DNA from: Paenibacillus lemnae | Lineage (GTDB): Bacteria > Bacillota > Bacilli > Paenibacillales > Paenibacillaceae | DNA: 64,000 bases | Assembly (NCBI RefSeq): GCF_012933385.1 | Contig: NZ_JABBPN010000010.1 | Location: 1-64,000 of the forward strand | Reading direction: 5' to 3' | In this document: one piece after another, positions 55,262 to 63,579 of the stretch | Layout of the letters: every line of letters starts with the position of its first letter | Position numbering within the stretch: position 1 is the stretch's first letter | Translations under genes and position numbers: made by a program | Notes under the pieces: model-generated | Databases searched by the model: none | Told to the model about the DNA's origin: nothing | The model's input: only the letters and a program-made list of their open reading frames with translations

Positions 55262-56311
55262 CTACTCTACAACAATTCTACCTGGATGTTCTTCGCTCAC
55301 GATCCCGATTGCGGCAGCCTCCAGACCTGCTTGTTTCAGCTCCTGAAGGAGCTGCTCTCCTTCACTGCCAGCGACAGAAATCAGGAGACCTCCGGAAGTT
55401 ACAGCATCACACAATATCCAGCGGTCGATCTGGTCCATGGAATCGGGAAATGAAATCTCCTCTTTCACATGATCGTGATTATTGCGAGTGCCTCCGGGAA
55501 TGACGCCGGATTCAGCCAATTCACGTACTCGAGGAAGTACAGGCACCTGATCAAAAGAAATTCTGATACCTGTACCGCTGCCCTTCGCCATTTCCAAGGT
55601 ATGCCCCATCAATCCAAAGCCTGTAACATCCGTACAGGCATGCACATCGTAATTCTCCATAACTTCTGCTGCAGTTTTGTTCAGCTGTGACATCACGGCG
55701 GTTACTCTGCGTATTTCGTCGTCATTCAGCAGATCTTTCTTGATCGAGCTGGACAAAATGCCGACACCAATCGGCTTCGTCAAGATCAGTACATCCCCAG
55801 GCTTGGCGCCTGCATTTGTGCGCACTCTGTCCGGATGAACCGTGCCCGTAACCGCCAAACCGAACTTCGGCTCCTTGTCATCAATAGAGTGACCCCCGAC
55901 AAGTGTAATGCCAGCTTCCTGCAGCTTGTCACCAGCTCCTCTCAGGATGTCTGACAGAACCTGCTTGTCCAGCACTGTAATCGGAAATGCGACGATGTTA
56001 AGCGCCGTCAGCGGTTTGCCGCCCATGGCATAAATATCACTGATCGCATTTGCAGCGGCAATTTGTCCAAACGAGTATGGGTCATCGACAATCGGTGTGA
56101 AGAAATCAACCGTCTGCACGATAGCCAGTTCGTCTGTAAGCCGGTAAACACCAGCATCATCACTGGTTTCCAGACCTACGAGCAAATTGGGGTTAGGCAC
56201 TGCCGGGGGCAGCGTACGGATCACTTGAGCCAGATCGGCAGGGCCGATTTTGCACCCGCATCCTCCCTTGGAGGAAAATGAAGTCAGTTTTATTGTATTG
56301 GATTCAGTCAT
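55262..56311 (-). CDS. selD: Selenide, water dikinase (selenophosphate synthetase)
   Basis: SelD makes selenophosphate from selenide and ATP. The 349-residue protein has the N-terminal catalytic motif GGCGCKIGP with Cys18 and Lys21; it is the Cys form, not selenocysteine. Further motifs are TVDFFTPIVDDPYSFGQIAA, NAISDIYAMGGKPLTALN and CTDVTGFGLMGH. The start follows AAGGAAGG. A sigma-A promoter and a folded leader precede it. With mnmH next to it and no selA or selB in view, the local use of selenium is tRNA modification. Confidence 0.95.
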   Translation of the reverse strand: MTESNTIKLTSFSSKGGCGCKIGPADLAQVIRTLPPAVPNPNLLVGLETSDDAGVYRLTDELAIVQTVDFFTPIVDDPYSFGQIAAANAISDIYAMGGKPLTALNIVAFPITVLDKQVLSDILRGAGDKLQEAGITLVGGHSIDDKEPKFGLAVTGTVHPDRVRTNAGAKPGDVLILTKPIGVGILSSSIKKDLLNDDEIRRVTAVMSQLNKTAAEVMENYDVHACTDVTGFGLMGHTLEMAKGSGTGIRISFDQVPVLPRVRELAESGVIPGGTRNNHDHVKEEISFPDSMDQIDRWILCDAVTSGGLLISVAGSEGEQLLQELKQAGLEAAAIGIVSEEHPGRIVVE

Positions 56312-56334
56312 ATGTTTAATCCTTCCTTTCTACG

Positions 56335-56440
56335 CAACAACCCCGGATCTGCTGCAGCTTCGGGCCGCCGCCTATATCCGGGGATCATTTCTTTACGATT
56401 ACACGCATGATTTTTGAAATCATGCACTTCTTGTATTATA
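56335..56440 (-). promoter_or_regulatory. Structured selD 5' leader
   Basis: Between the predicted transcription start (about 56441) and the selD ribosome binding site there are two hairpins. The first is a perfect 9-bp stem with a 3-nt loop (GCATGATTT/AAATCATGC, 56405-56425). The second is an 8-bp stem (CCCCGGAT/ATCCGGGG, 56341-56383) enclosing an inner GCGGC/GCUGC stem. The second ends about 13 nt before the Shine-Dalgarno. No T-tract follows, so any control would act on translation or RNA stability. No known riboswitch class is recognised. Confidence 0.5.
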
Positions 56441-56447
56441 GGTAATT

Positions 56448-56476
56448 ATAATAGGGAAGTCCATGTCCATTGTAAA
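56448..56476 (-). promoter_or_regulatory. Sigma-A promoter for selD-mnmH
   Basis: Minus-strand TTTACA (56471-56476) and TATTAT (56448-56453) are 17 bp apart. The divergent permease gene has an extended -10 (TGATATAAT, 56485-56493, plus strand) immediately beside it, so the two promoters are back-to-back within 50 bp. Confidence 0.7.
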
Positions 56477-56541
56477 CCCGGTTGTGATATAATACACTGC
56501 CTGAGTTTTTAGTTTTATACAAGATACGGGGGTTAGATATA

Positions 56542-57609
56542 GTGACATCTTCAAACGGCACGCTGAATGCCGGCTCATTTAAGAGCAAAAAAGCATGGTG
56601 GCTGGTCATCCTGTTTATACTCATTACGGTGGCGGGGCTGACTTATGTCAAATGGTGGCCATATTATGGCAAGGCCTTAAAGGCTGCTGCTGACCATTCC
56701 ATCGGTTCTTCTATACTGGATTCGGGCCTGAGCGCCCGGTCTCCATCCTGGCAGGCTGCATGGGATTATGCCCTTGTTTATTTTAATGCAGTCTGGAAAG
56801 CAGCGCTGCTCGGTATTCTTCTGGGTACGCTGGTGCAAACCATGCTGCCTTCCCAATGGCTGCTTAGAGTGCTGGGACAACACACTTTCAAAAGCACAGC
56901 CGCAGGCGGTCTCGCTTCCGTTCCCGGCATGATGTGCTCCTGCTGCGCGGCGCCTGTTGCCATCGGGATGCGCAAGAAAAAAGTATCAATTGGGGCCGCG
57001 TTGGCGTTCTGGATCGGAAATCCGACTATCAACCCAGCTGTCCTTATTTTTATGACCTTTGTTCTCTCATGGGAATTCACGCTGCTGCGGCTTTTATTTG
57101 GTATTGTATTGACCTTTGGAGTCAGTTATCTGGCTAACCGGTTTGCCGATGACCGTAAAACGGTGAATCTGGACACCCAGGTCCAGGAAGATGCAAGTGA
57201 TTTGGGACCATGGTGGAAACGATGGCTCTCAAACATCGGCACCATGCTCCTGCGTGTCATTCCAGCATACCTCTTGGCTGTACTGCTGATGGGAGCCCTT
57301 CAGGTGTGGATGTTTCCGCAAGTTGGTGAAGCAGCAGGCAATGGCATACTGATAATTCTGTTCTTTGCCGTCATGGGTACCCTGTTTGTCATTCCCACAG
57401 CTGCAGAAATTCCGATTATTCAGGCCTTTATGTCTGTCGGTCTCGGTGCCGGCCCGGCGGCAGCACTGCTTCTGACACTTCCGTCCGTGAGCCTGCCGTC
57501 TCTGCTTATGATGCGCAAATCATTTCCAGCAAAAGTGCTGTGGTTCGTATTGTGCTCCGTTATCGTTCTTGGTGTCTTATGCGGTGTGACGGGAATGCTC
57601 ATCCTTTAA
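56542..57609 (+). CDS. ArsP_1/UPF0718-type permease with a CSCC motif
   Basis: A 355-residue membrane protein with about eight to ten hydrophobic segments. The core is LASVPGMMCSCCAAPVAIGM followed by RKKKVSIGAALAFWIGNPTI. A Cys cluster in a membrane helix is a hallmark of this permease family, whose studied members include the methylarsenite exporter ArsP. The start is GTG at 56542 after GGGGGTTAGATATA. Being divergent from selD it could transport a selenium or arsenic species; that is inference from position only. Confidence 0.8.
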   Translation: MTSSNGTLNAGSFKSKKAWWLVILFILITVAGLTYVKWWPYYGKALKAAADHSIGSSILDSGLSARSPSWQAAWDYALVYFNAVWKAALLGILLGTLVQTMLPSQWLLRVLGQHTFKSTAAGGLASVPGMMCSCCAAPVAIGMRKKKVSIGAALAFWIGNPTINPAVLIFMTFVLSWEFTLLRLLFGIVLTFGVSYLANRFADDRKTVNLDTQVQEDASDLGPWWKRWLSNIGTMLLRVIPAYLLAVLLMGALQVWMFPQVGEAAGNGILIILFFAVMGTLFVIPTAAEIPIIQAFMSVGLGAGPAAALLLTLPSVSLPSLLMMRKSFPAKVLWFVLCSVIVLGVLCGVTGMLIL

Positions 57610-57740
57610 ACAGGTTCCATATGTCATTCATTCGTAATTTTTTATGAATTCTTAAGGTAAGACGCCTTGTAATCTGTTAAAGTGATTAAAAAGATAAGTA
57701 CAACCCATTATTACAAGCAGTTGAAGGGAGTCAATGATTG

Positions 57741-58880
57741 ATGAAAGAAAATGAGAATCAGCCATCAAACGACAGACAGAATGAGGAACTATTGGATCAA
57801 GACCGGGAACACAACCCTGACGTGTTGACAAGTTCCGATCATAACGGAACCTTTGATAACGAACGTGTATCTCCTGTTCAAGGTGCAGCTTCGGGTTCAC
57901 CGGGTTATCCTGAAGAACGGCAAGGAGGCGGTTCTGGAGGCGGCAAGGGCTGGATGGTTGTATCCCTCCTGCTGGCTGCTGCTTTAATCGTGGTATTCAT
58001 TGTGCGTCCTTTTGGCAAGGAAACCGGGAATGAAGCAGTAGCCTCCGTAAACAATGTAGATATTACGAAGGACAAGCTATATGATTCTCTCGTCGAAGCA
58101 GGCGGAGCTCAGACACTGGACGGTTTGATCACAGAAGAGCTGTTAAAGCAAGAACTCGGTAAAAAGTCCATTCAGATCTCTGATGATGAGATTACACAAG
58201 AAATTGAATCTGTTAAAAGCATGTTCCCATCCGAGGAACAATTTAATACTGCTCTTGCATCGAGCGGCATGACCATGGATGATCTGAAAGATCAGACCAA
58301 GATGCAGCTGGAGCTGACAAAACTTCTCGGTGACAAAGTCAATGTGACCGATGATGAAGTTAAACAAATGTATGATCAATACAAAGACAGCTTTGCTACA
58401 CCGGAGCAGGTCCGTGCTTCCCATATTCTCGTAGAGACAGAAGAAGAAGCTGCCGATATTATCAAACAGCTTGACGAGGGTGCTGACTTTGCCGCCATCG
58501 CTGATGAAAAGAACGAAGATGGGACGAAAGGAAAAGGCGGCGACCTTGGGTTCTTCGCAGAACAAGGACAAATGGATCCGGCATTCTCCGAAGCCGCTTT
58601 TAAATTGGAAAAAGGCGCGCACAGCAAAGAGCCTGTAAAATCCTCCTTCGGTTACCATGTCATTAAGGTTACAGACCGCAAGGAAGCGACCAACCCAACT
58701 CTGGAAGACAAGAAAGAAGACCTGCGCAAGCAGCTGGTTTCTACAAAAGTCAGTGAACAATCCGGGCCTTTCCTTCAGGAGCTGAAGGATAAAGCTAAAA
58801 TTACGAACACGCTTGAAGAGAAAGAAGAAGCCGCAGACCCTGCAGCAGAAGGTACCGAAGAACCTGTGACTCAGCCTTAA
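57741..58880 (+). CDS. PrsA/SurA-like peptidyl-prolyl isomerase, membrane-anchored
   Basis: A 379-residue foldase. Residues 1-70 are hydrophilic and presumably cytoplasmic, ending in a Gly-rich QGGGSGGGKG stretch. One membrane segment follows at about 71-90 (WMVVSLLLAAALIVVFIV), then a SurA-N-like helical part and a parvulin domain (VRASHILVETEEEAADIIKQ, GGDLGFFAEQGQMDPAFSEA, SSFGYHVIKV). The tail is acidic. Unlike PrsA it has no lipobox. It would assist folding of exported proteins at the outer face of the membrane. ATG at 57741 follows GAAGGGAG. Confidence 0.9.
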   Translation: MKENENQPSNDRQNEELLDQDREHNPDVLTSSDHNGTFDNERVSPVQGAASGSPGYPEERQGGGSGGGKGWMVVSLLLAAALIVVFIVRPFGKETGNEAVASVNNVDITKDKLYDSLVEAGGAQTLDGLITEELLKQELGKKSIQISDDEITQEIESVKSMFPSEEQFNTALASSGMTMDDLKDQTKMQLELTKLLGDKVNVTDDEVKQMYDQYKDSFATPEQVRASHILVETEEEAADIIKQLDEGADFAAIADEKNEDGTKGKGGDLGFFAEQGQMDPAFSEAAFKLEKGAHSKEPVKSSFGYHVIKVTDRKEATNPTLEDKKEDLRKQLVSTKVSEQSGPFLQELKDKAKITNTLEEKEEAADPAAEGTEEPVTQP

Positions 58881-58901
58881 TCACAGCATCGATATACAAT
58901 T

Positions 58902-58931
58902 AGCCCCTCATCTTTCGAGGGGCTTTTTTTT
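58902..58931 (+). terminator. Terminator of the PrsA-like gene
   Basis: AGCCCCTC and GAGGGGCT pair around ATCTTTC and are followed by TTTTTTT, 22 bases past the stop codon. Confidence 0.95.
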
Positions 58932-58986
58932 CATGGAAGTGAAAAAACTCTTCCACCATCCGGAAAAACATGTTAATATGTAAGCG

Positions 58987-59003
58987 TTATCAAAAAATGA
59001 TAA
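58987..59003. promoter_or_regulatory. Palindromic candidate operator upstream of the LytTR-like gene
   Basis: TTATCA-AAAAA-TGATAA is a perfect 6-5-6 inverted repeat located just downstream of a possible -10 (TAATAT, 58974-58979) and upstream of the ribosome binding site. The half-sites resemble Fur-type TGATAA but the orientation and spacing differ from a Fur box. Confidence 0.4.
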
Positions 59004-59023
59004 TGTCTAAAGGGGGAATCAGA

Positions 59024-59371
59024 ATGATAATGTACGCACCTGGATCCAGAAATGTTTATGAGGACTTCGTGGTGGAGACGGACATTCTGTTCTTTAAGAC
59101 CGGTACACACAGCTTGGTCAGCTTCCACGGCAAAAATTATAATATAAAGAAAAAAATGACTGCCGATCAAATGACCGCACTTCTCTCCGGTAAACAGTTT
59201 TTCAACGTCGGAGGAAATTGTTATGTTAACGTTGACAAGGCCACTGAAGTGGAGCAGGGAATCGTTTACTTCGGAGATAAATCACCGACATCAAAGGTTC
59301 TTCGGATTCCAAGATGGAAACAGGAACAGCTTAAGCGCCTGATGTCCGCCAGTAAACATCCCGCCCTCTAG
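59024..59371 (+). CDS. Small stand-alone LytTR-like DNA-binding protein
   Basis: A 115-residue protein from the ATG at 59024 (after GGGGGAATCAGA). Its beta-rich pattern (DILFFKTGTHSLVSFHGKNY, KQFFNVGGNCYVNVDKATEV, then QGIVYFGDKSPTSKVLRIPR) matches a LytTR domain without a receiver domain. Stand-alone LytTR regulators often control their own gene or an adjacent membrane protein; the genes on each side have their own terminators, so no partner is evident. Assignment is moderate. Confidence 0.6.
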   Translation: MIMYAPGSRNVYEDFVVETDILFFKTGTHSLVSFHGKNYNIKKKMTADQMTALLSGKQFFNVGGNCYVNVDKATEVEQGIVYFGDKSPTSKVLRIPRWKQEQLKRLMSASKHPAL

Positions 59372-59401
59372 CATCACTCCTGCTACATGAAGTAAAACTA
59401 A

Positions 59402-59451
59402 AGACATGGTAGTGTCAGAGACTCATCCCGACACTGCCATGTCTTTGTTTT
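59402..59451. terminator. Bidirectional terminator between the LytTR-like gene and the catalase
   Basis: AGACATGGTAGTGTC and GACACTGCCATGTCT pair over 15 positions with one mismatch; TTTGTTTTC follows on plus and TTTAGTTTTAC on minus. Confidence 0.88.
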
Positions 59452-59469
59452 CAGTCTATATTCCTATTA

Positions 59470-61512
59470 TTAACGATCCCAAAAACGGTGCTGGCTGATT
59501 GCCTGGGTGAAAGCCTCTACAAACGTTTTCGAATCTTCATTGGTTATGACGCCAGGCTGGCCTTTCAACTTCTCCTCTTTCAACAAATGAGTGCCATCTT
59601 GTGCAGCACCAATCGGTTTTTTATGATTGAATGCTTCACGGATGAAATACCGCACCTGTTCATTGAAAGGCTCAGAGTTCTCCTTGCTGCCAGCGAAATA
59701 AATCGCATCGAACATGACAGAATCAGCGGTCTGAAATGTGTATTTAACCTCTAATGATTCTCCCGAACCTTGGAGCGGTGAAAGCTTTGTACTGATGATT
59801 TCAGGCTGCAGGCCCTCTGCCTTCAGTTTGTCCAAAATCATGGACAATTCCTTGCTGTCCACTCCATGTTCTGCAATAACGCCTACCTTACGTGTAGCCG
59901 GGTTCATCTTGGTATGAAGCTGACTCAGTGCCGGGGACGATTTCGTAACCTGACTTTCTTCAGACTGCGGCGGGTTTGCACCGATGTTGTCTGCAATCTC
60001 TGAAGCCATCTTCGTATTGACGTTACCGAACATATCGACAACTTGCTGTCTCACATCTTTATTCATCACCTTGCCCAGCTCGAAGGAAAATGCCTGAATA
60101 ATATGCTGCTTCTCTGGTTGAGACATACTGTTCCAGAACAGTCTCGCCTGTGAAAAGTGATCCTTGAAGCTATCGCTGCGGCTCCGGACTTTACGTCCCT
60201 CCACCTTTTCCTGATAGTGAGCATAACCGCCTTCAGCCTCAGGTACGGGTGCTGGAGTATTGCTGGCCAAAGAGTTTCGATGATAGCTGACCGGTCCTTT
60301 ATTAATCGTCTGGCGGCCGTATCCATCCCGCTGGTTGTTATGAAAAGGACATACCGGACGGTTGATCGGCAGTTCATGAAAATTAGGTCCACCCAAACGG
60401 ATCAGCTGAGTATCTGTGTAGGAGAACAATCGACCCTGAAGAAGCGGATCATTCGAGAAATCAATGCCAGGTACGACATGTCCAGGGTGGAAAGCGACCT
60501 GCTCCGTCTCGGCAAACACATTATCCACATTGCGGTTCAATGTCATCTTGCCAATCAGCTTGACCGGCACTTCCTCTTCCGGCCAAATCTTGGTAGGATC
60601 CAGAACATCAAAATCAAATTTAAACTCATCGTCTTCTGTCAGCAGCTGAACTCCCAGTTCATATTCAGGGAAATTTCCCTGATCAATGCTTTCCCAAAGA
60701 TCGCGGCGGTGAAAGTCGGGATCCTTGCCGGCAATTTTTTGTGCTTCATCCCACACCAGGGAATGCACGCCCAGCACAGGCTTCCAATGAAATTTCACAA
60801 AGTGAGATTTCCCTTGCTCATTGACAAACCGGAATGTATGTACGCCGAATCCTTCCATCATACGCAGGCTCCGTGGAATCGCGCGATCGGACATAGCCCA
60901 CATAACCATATGTGCAGATTCCTGATTGTTTGCAATAAAGTCCCAAAACGTGTCATGGGCTGTGGAAGCCTGAGGCATTTCGTGATGCGGCTCAGGTTTA
61001 ATTGCATGAACCAGATCCGGAAACTTGATCGCATCTTGAATGAAAAACACCGGGATGTTGTTGCCTACCAGATCATAGTTGCCTTCCTGGGTATAAAACT
61101 TGGTCGAAAAGCCTCGTGCGTCGCGCACGGTTTCCGCCGATCCCCTGGAACCGCCCACAGTCGAGAATCTTACAAATACCGGTGTTTTAACAGACGGATC
61201 CTGTAAAAATCCGGCTTTGGTATAATTCTTCATGGATTCATATACTTGGAACTCACCATGAGCTGCAAACCCACGGGCATGTACTACACGCTCTGGAATA
61301 CGCTCATGATCAAAATGCGTCATTTTTTCACGGAAATGAAAGTCCTCCATCAATGTAGGCCCACGATCTCCGGCCTTGAGCGAAAACTCATCTTCAGACA
61401 CTTTCAGTCCTTGATTCGTTGTTAATGCCTTTCCTTCGTCACTAACACTAAACTGTTCCAATTGCTTCTGCTTACTGTTCTCATCCTGTTGGCGCTGATT
61501 GCTCATATACAT
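59470..61512 (-). CDS. katE: Large-subunit monofunctional catalase (clade 2, HPII type)
   Basis: This heme catalase disproportionates hydrogen peroxide. The 680-residue protein has the N-terminal extension of clade 2, the distal active-site segment [40 protein letters not shown], the proximal heme Tyr in [18 protein letters not shown], and a C-terminal flavodoxin-like domain of about 150 residues ([16 protein letters not shown]). ATG at 61512 follows AAAGGAGGAATCA. A sigma-B-like promoter lies upstream. Confidence 0.94.
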   Translation of the reverse strand: MYMSNQRQQDENSKQKQLEQFSVSDEGKALTTNQGLKVSEDEFSLKAGDRGPTLMEDFHFREKMTHFDHERIPERVVHARGFAAHGEFQVYESMKNYTKAGFLQDPSVKTPVFVRFSTVGGSRGSAETVRDARGFSTKFYTQEGNYDLVGNNIPVFFIQDAIKFPDLVHAIKPEPHHEMPQASTAHDTFWDFIANNQESAHMVMWAMSDRAIPRSLRMMEGFGVHTFRFVNEQGKSHFVKFHWKPVLGVHSLVWDEAQKIAGKDPDFHRRDLWESIDQGNFPEYELGVQLLTEDDEFKFDFDVLDPTKIWPEEEVPVKLIGKMTLNRNVDNVFAETEQVAFHPGHVVPGIDFSNDPLLQGRLFSYTDTQLIRLGGPNFHELPINRPVCPFHNNQRDGYGRQTINKGPVSYHRNSLASNTPAPVPEAEGGYAHYQEKVEGRKVRSRSDSFKDHFSQARLFWNSMSQPEKQHIIQAFSFELGKVMNKDVRQQVVDMFGNVNTKMASEIADNIGANPPQSEESQVTKSSPALSQLHTKMNPATRKVGVIAEHGVDSKELSMILDKLKAEGLQPEIISTKLSPLQGSGESLEVKYTFQTADSVMFDAIYFAGSKENSEPFNEQVRYFIREAFNHKKPIGAAQDGTHLLKEEKLKGQPGVITNEDSKTFVEAFTQAISQHRFWDR

Positions 61513-61541
61513 TGATTCCTCCTTTTAAAACCTCATATCCA

Positions 61542-61567
61542 TTACCCGATGGCAACCAAGGTTAATC
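61542..61567 (-). promoter_or_regulatory. Sigma-B-like promoter for the catalase gene
   Basis: Minus-strand GATTAA (61562-61567) and GGGTAA (61542-61547) are 14 bp apart, close to the sigma-B pattern GTTTAA-N12-14-GGGTAT. B. subtilis katE is a general-stress gene. Whether this organism has sigma-B is not visible here. Confidence 0.5.
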
Positions 61568-61656
61568 AAATAACTCCTCAATAAAAGCCCTTCGTGGTAA
61601 AATCCTTAGGAATCGTGAAAAACGTATGTTTATCCTGACACGAAAGGAGTTGATTT

Positions 61657-62430
61657 ATTATTCCTGACTATTTAGATCCTTTTTACCCGCTGAGGTTTCA
61701 AGCTTTTTCACTACAGCATGTAGTGGTCATCGGTCTCTTGATGGTCTTAATTCTTGGACTTTTTCTGCTCAGACACCGGATAGCAGCAAGACCGAGGATA
61801 AAGTCCCTGATTCGCCGGCTGCTCATTGCGGCTCTCTTGCTGCCTGAAGCTGCGCTTCAAACCTGGTACTTGACTGCAGGGATATGGGACCGTTCTACCT
61901 CGCTTCCGCTGGAGCTTTGCAGTTTGACCATGTTTCTAGGTGGCATTATGCTGCTTACCGGGAATCGCTTGTTATATGAGATCCTTTATTTCGCAGGGAT
62001 CGGTGGTGCACTGCAGGCCGTCCTTACGCCGAATCTGGATTATCCTTTCCCTCATTTTCGGTTCATTCATTTTTTTATCGTCCACATGGCGATCATACTT
62101 GCTCCGCTTTATATGACCTGGATTGAGGGTTATCGTCCCCGCTGGATGTCTATTTTACGAAATATGATCTTTCTCAATGGTGCAGCCCTTCTCGTAGCTG
62201 CCGTGAACTGGGCGATCGGTTCCAACTATATGTTTCTGATGCATAAGCCCAGCACACCATCTGTACTGGATTGGCTCGGACCTCATCCTGTCTATATTCT
62301 GGCAGAAGAACTCATCGCGCTGTTGTTATTTACCGTGATGTATATGATTTTCTTTTATCTGCCTGACCAGATGCGTCAAAAACGAAGGAAGAAACGGCCT
62401 CCAACGTTCTCAACAGGCAAATCGATATAA
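61657..62430 (+). CDS. YwaF/TIGR02206-type membrane protein, apparent ATT start
   Basis: A membrane protein with about six or seven hydrophobic segments, recognised from LPLELCSLTMFLGGIMLLTG and YPFPHFRFIHFFIVHMAIIL of the YwaF family. The first standard start codon (GTG at 61723) lacks a ribosome binding site and sits inside the first helix. The frame continues upstream through DPFYPLRFQAFSLQHVVV, matching the family's F-x-x-F-S-x-x-H start, to an ATT at 61657 that is 7 nt after AAGGAG; an in-frame TGA lies 3 nt further up. An ATT start gives 257 residues. Function unknown. Confidence 0.8.
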   Translation: MIPDYLDPFYPLRFQAFSLQHVVVIGLLMVLILGLFLLRHRIAARPRIKSLIRRLLIAALLLPEAALQTWYLTAGIWDRSTSLPLELCSLTMFLGGIMLLTGNRLLYEILYFAGIGGALQAVLTPNLDYPFPHFRFIHFFIVHMAIILAPLYMTWIEGYRPRWMSILRNMIFLNGAALLVAAVNWAIGSNYMFLMHKPSTPSVLDWLGPHPVYILAEELIALLLFTVMYMIFFYLPDQMRQKRRKKRPPTFSTGKSI

Positions 62431-62472
62431 AAAAAGCGCAGGAACGCCGCTCACACGAACGTTCCTACGCTT
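62431..62472 (-). terminator. Terminator of galM (probably bidirectional)
   Basis: AAGCGCAGGAACG and CGTTCCTACGCTT pair around 13 nt; on the minus strand TTTTTTTAT follows. It separates the convergent ywaF-type gene and galM. Confidence 0.88.
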
Positions 62473-62483
62473 GTCCTAACTTG

Positions 62484-63473
62484 CTATTTCACATAAATTC
62501 TTGAAGTCTCTTCCCAAATTTCACCCGGCTGAAGACCGAAAAGACCAATTTCATCTGCCGGAAGATCAACGTTCGGTGCGTTAACCAGATTGATCTGCGG
62601 CTCCGGACAGAAAAACCCTCCGGCCGCACCGTTATTCCATACCATCCACTGTTTATATGAAGTACCTGCATCATAAACCAGTGTTTTGCCAATGGCCCGA
62701 TCTGTTAATTCCATCCGGTTCCGGCCATTCTGAGGTGCTGCTGTATAATGGTTGTCCATCTCGGCCCAAAAAGGATTTACGCCTTCTTGTTTCAGCTGCT
62801 CCTCTTTTCCTGTCAATGTTTGAAATTTCCCGGTTGGCAGCATTCGCTCATTGAGTTCCCAGCGCTCGCCAATCGTTATTTTGGCCAAACAGTCCTCCGG
62901 GGAGCTCTCTGTTGCAAAAGGGGCACTCACTGCCGTATGAAACGCCAGCAGACATGGCATGGAGTTCTCGCCTTCATTACGGATGAATACATGCTGAGAG
63001 AGTCCATCCTGACTGAGTGTATACCGCAGCTTGAAGGTGAACTGATGCGGGAATAACGCATATACTTCATGCTGCTGATCAATACGGACGCTCACGGTCA
63101 CATAGCTTTCGTTCTTCGTTGTCCCGTACTCTTCCACCTGCCAAGGAATGGTATGCAGGAAGCCGTGCAGATGATTTCCCGTGTCCTCTTCATTCACAGG
63201 AAACTGATAGGTTGTCCCGTTCCACGGAAACTTCCCATCTTCATATCGATTTGGAGGGAACAAGACAGGAATTCCGTGAACGCCTGGGTTCTGCTTAAAG
63301 GAATCCATCTCCTGTTCACCCGGCTCACGCAAAAAGCGGTAACCGTTTTCCAAATCACGAAAGGCAATCAGATTGCCTCCGACAGCGGGCAGAATGGCTG
63401 CCTCATAAGAACCGTACTGGAGCCAAACAGCAGGCTCGCCTTGATACATGCCTTCATAAGCTTTAAGATTCAT
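62484..63473 (-). CDS. galM: Aldose 1-epimerase family protein
   Basis: A 329-residue galactose mutarotase-like protein. Family features are GGNLIAFRDLENGYRFLREP near the N-terminus, GNHLHGFLHTIPW with the catalytic His, LLAFHTAVSAPF with a second His and the C-terminal CPEPQINLVNAPN with the catalytic Glu position. It belongs to the broad GalM/YihR group, so the sugar is not certain. ATG at 63473 follows GGAGAGACCGACTA. A short gap separates it from glpD on the same strand. Confidence 0.88.
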   Translation of the reverse strand: MNLKAYEGMYQGEPAVWLQYGSYEAAILPAVGGNLIAFRDLENGYRFLREPGEQEMDSFKQNPGVHGIPVLFPPNRYEDGKFPWNGTTYQFPVNEEDTGNHLHGFLHTIPWQVEEYGTTKNESYVTVSVRIDQQHEVYALFPHQFTFKLRYTLSQDGLSQHVFIRNEGENSMPCLLAFHTAVSAPFATESSPEDCLAKITIGERWELNERMLPTGKFQTLTGKEEQLKQEGVNPFWAEMDNHYTAAPQNGRNRMELTDRAIGKTLVYDAGTSYKQWMVWNNGAAGGFFCPEPQINLVNAPNVDLPADEIGLFGLQPGEIWEETSRIYVK

Positions 63474-63579
63474 TAGTCGGTCTCTCCTCTCCAATCATTA
63501 CCTTTTATAGATTACCATAGGGAGAGACCAGTTACTACAGCGCCATGCCGGGAAGAAGTCTTACACGACACCTTTGAAT

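Noticed and set aside
56335..56430. tRNA or tRNA-Sec gene upstream of selD
   Set aside because: Two stems are present but no cloverleaf, T-loop consensus or CCA end; read instead as an mRNA leader.
58987..59003. Fur or PerR box
   Set aside because: The half-sites face the opposite way with a 5-nt spacer, unlike TGATAATNATTATCA or TTATAATNATTATAA.
60157..61206. Plus-strand frame of 349 codons over the catalase gene
   Set aside because: Antisense shadow of the catalase; no ribosome binding site or recognisable domain.
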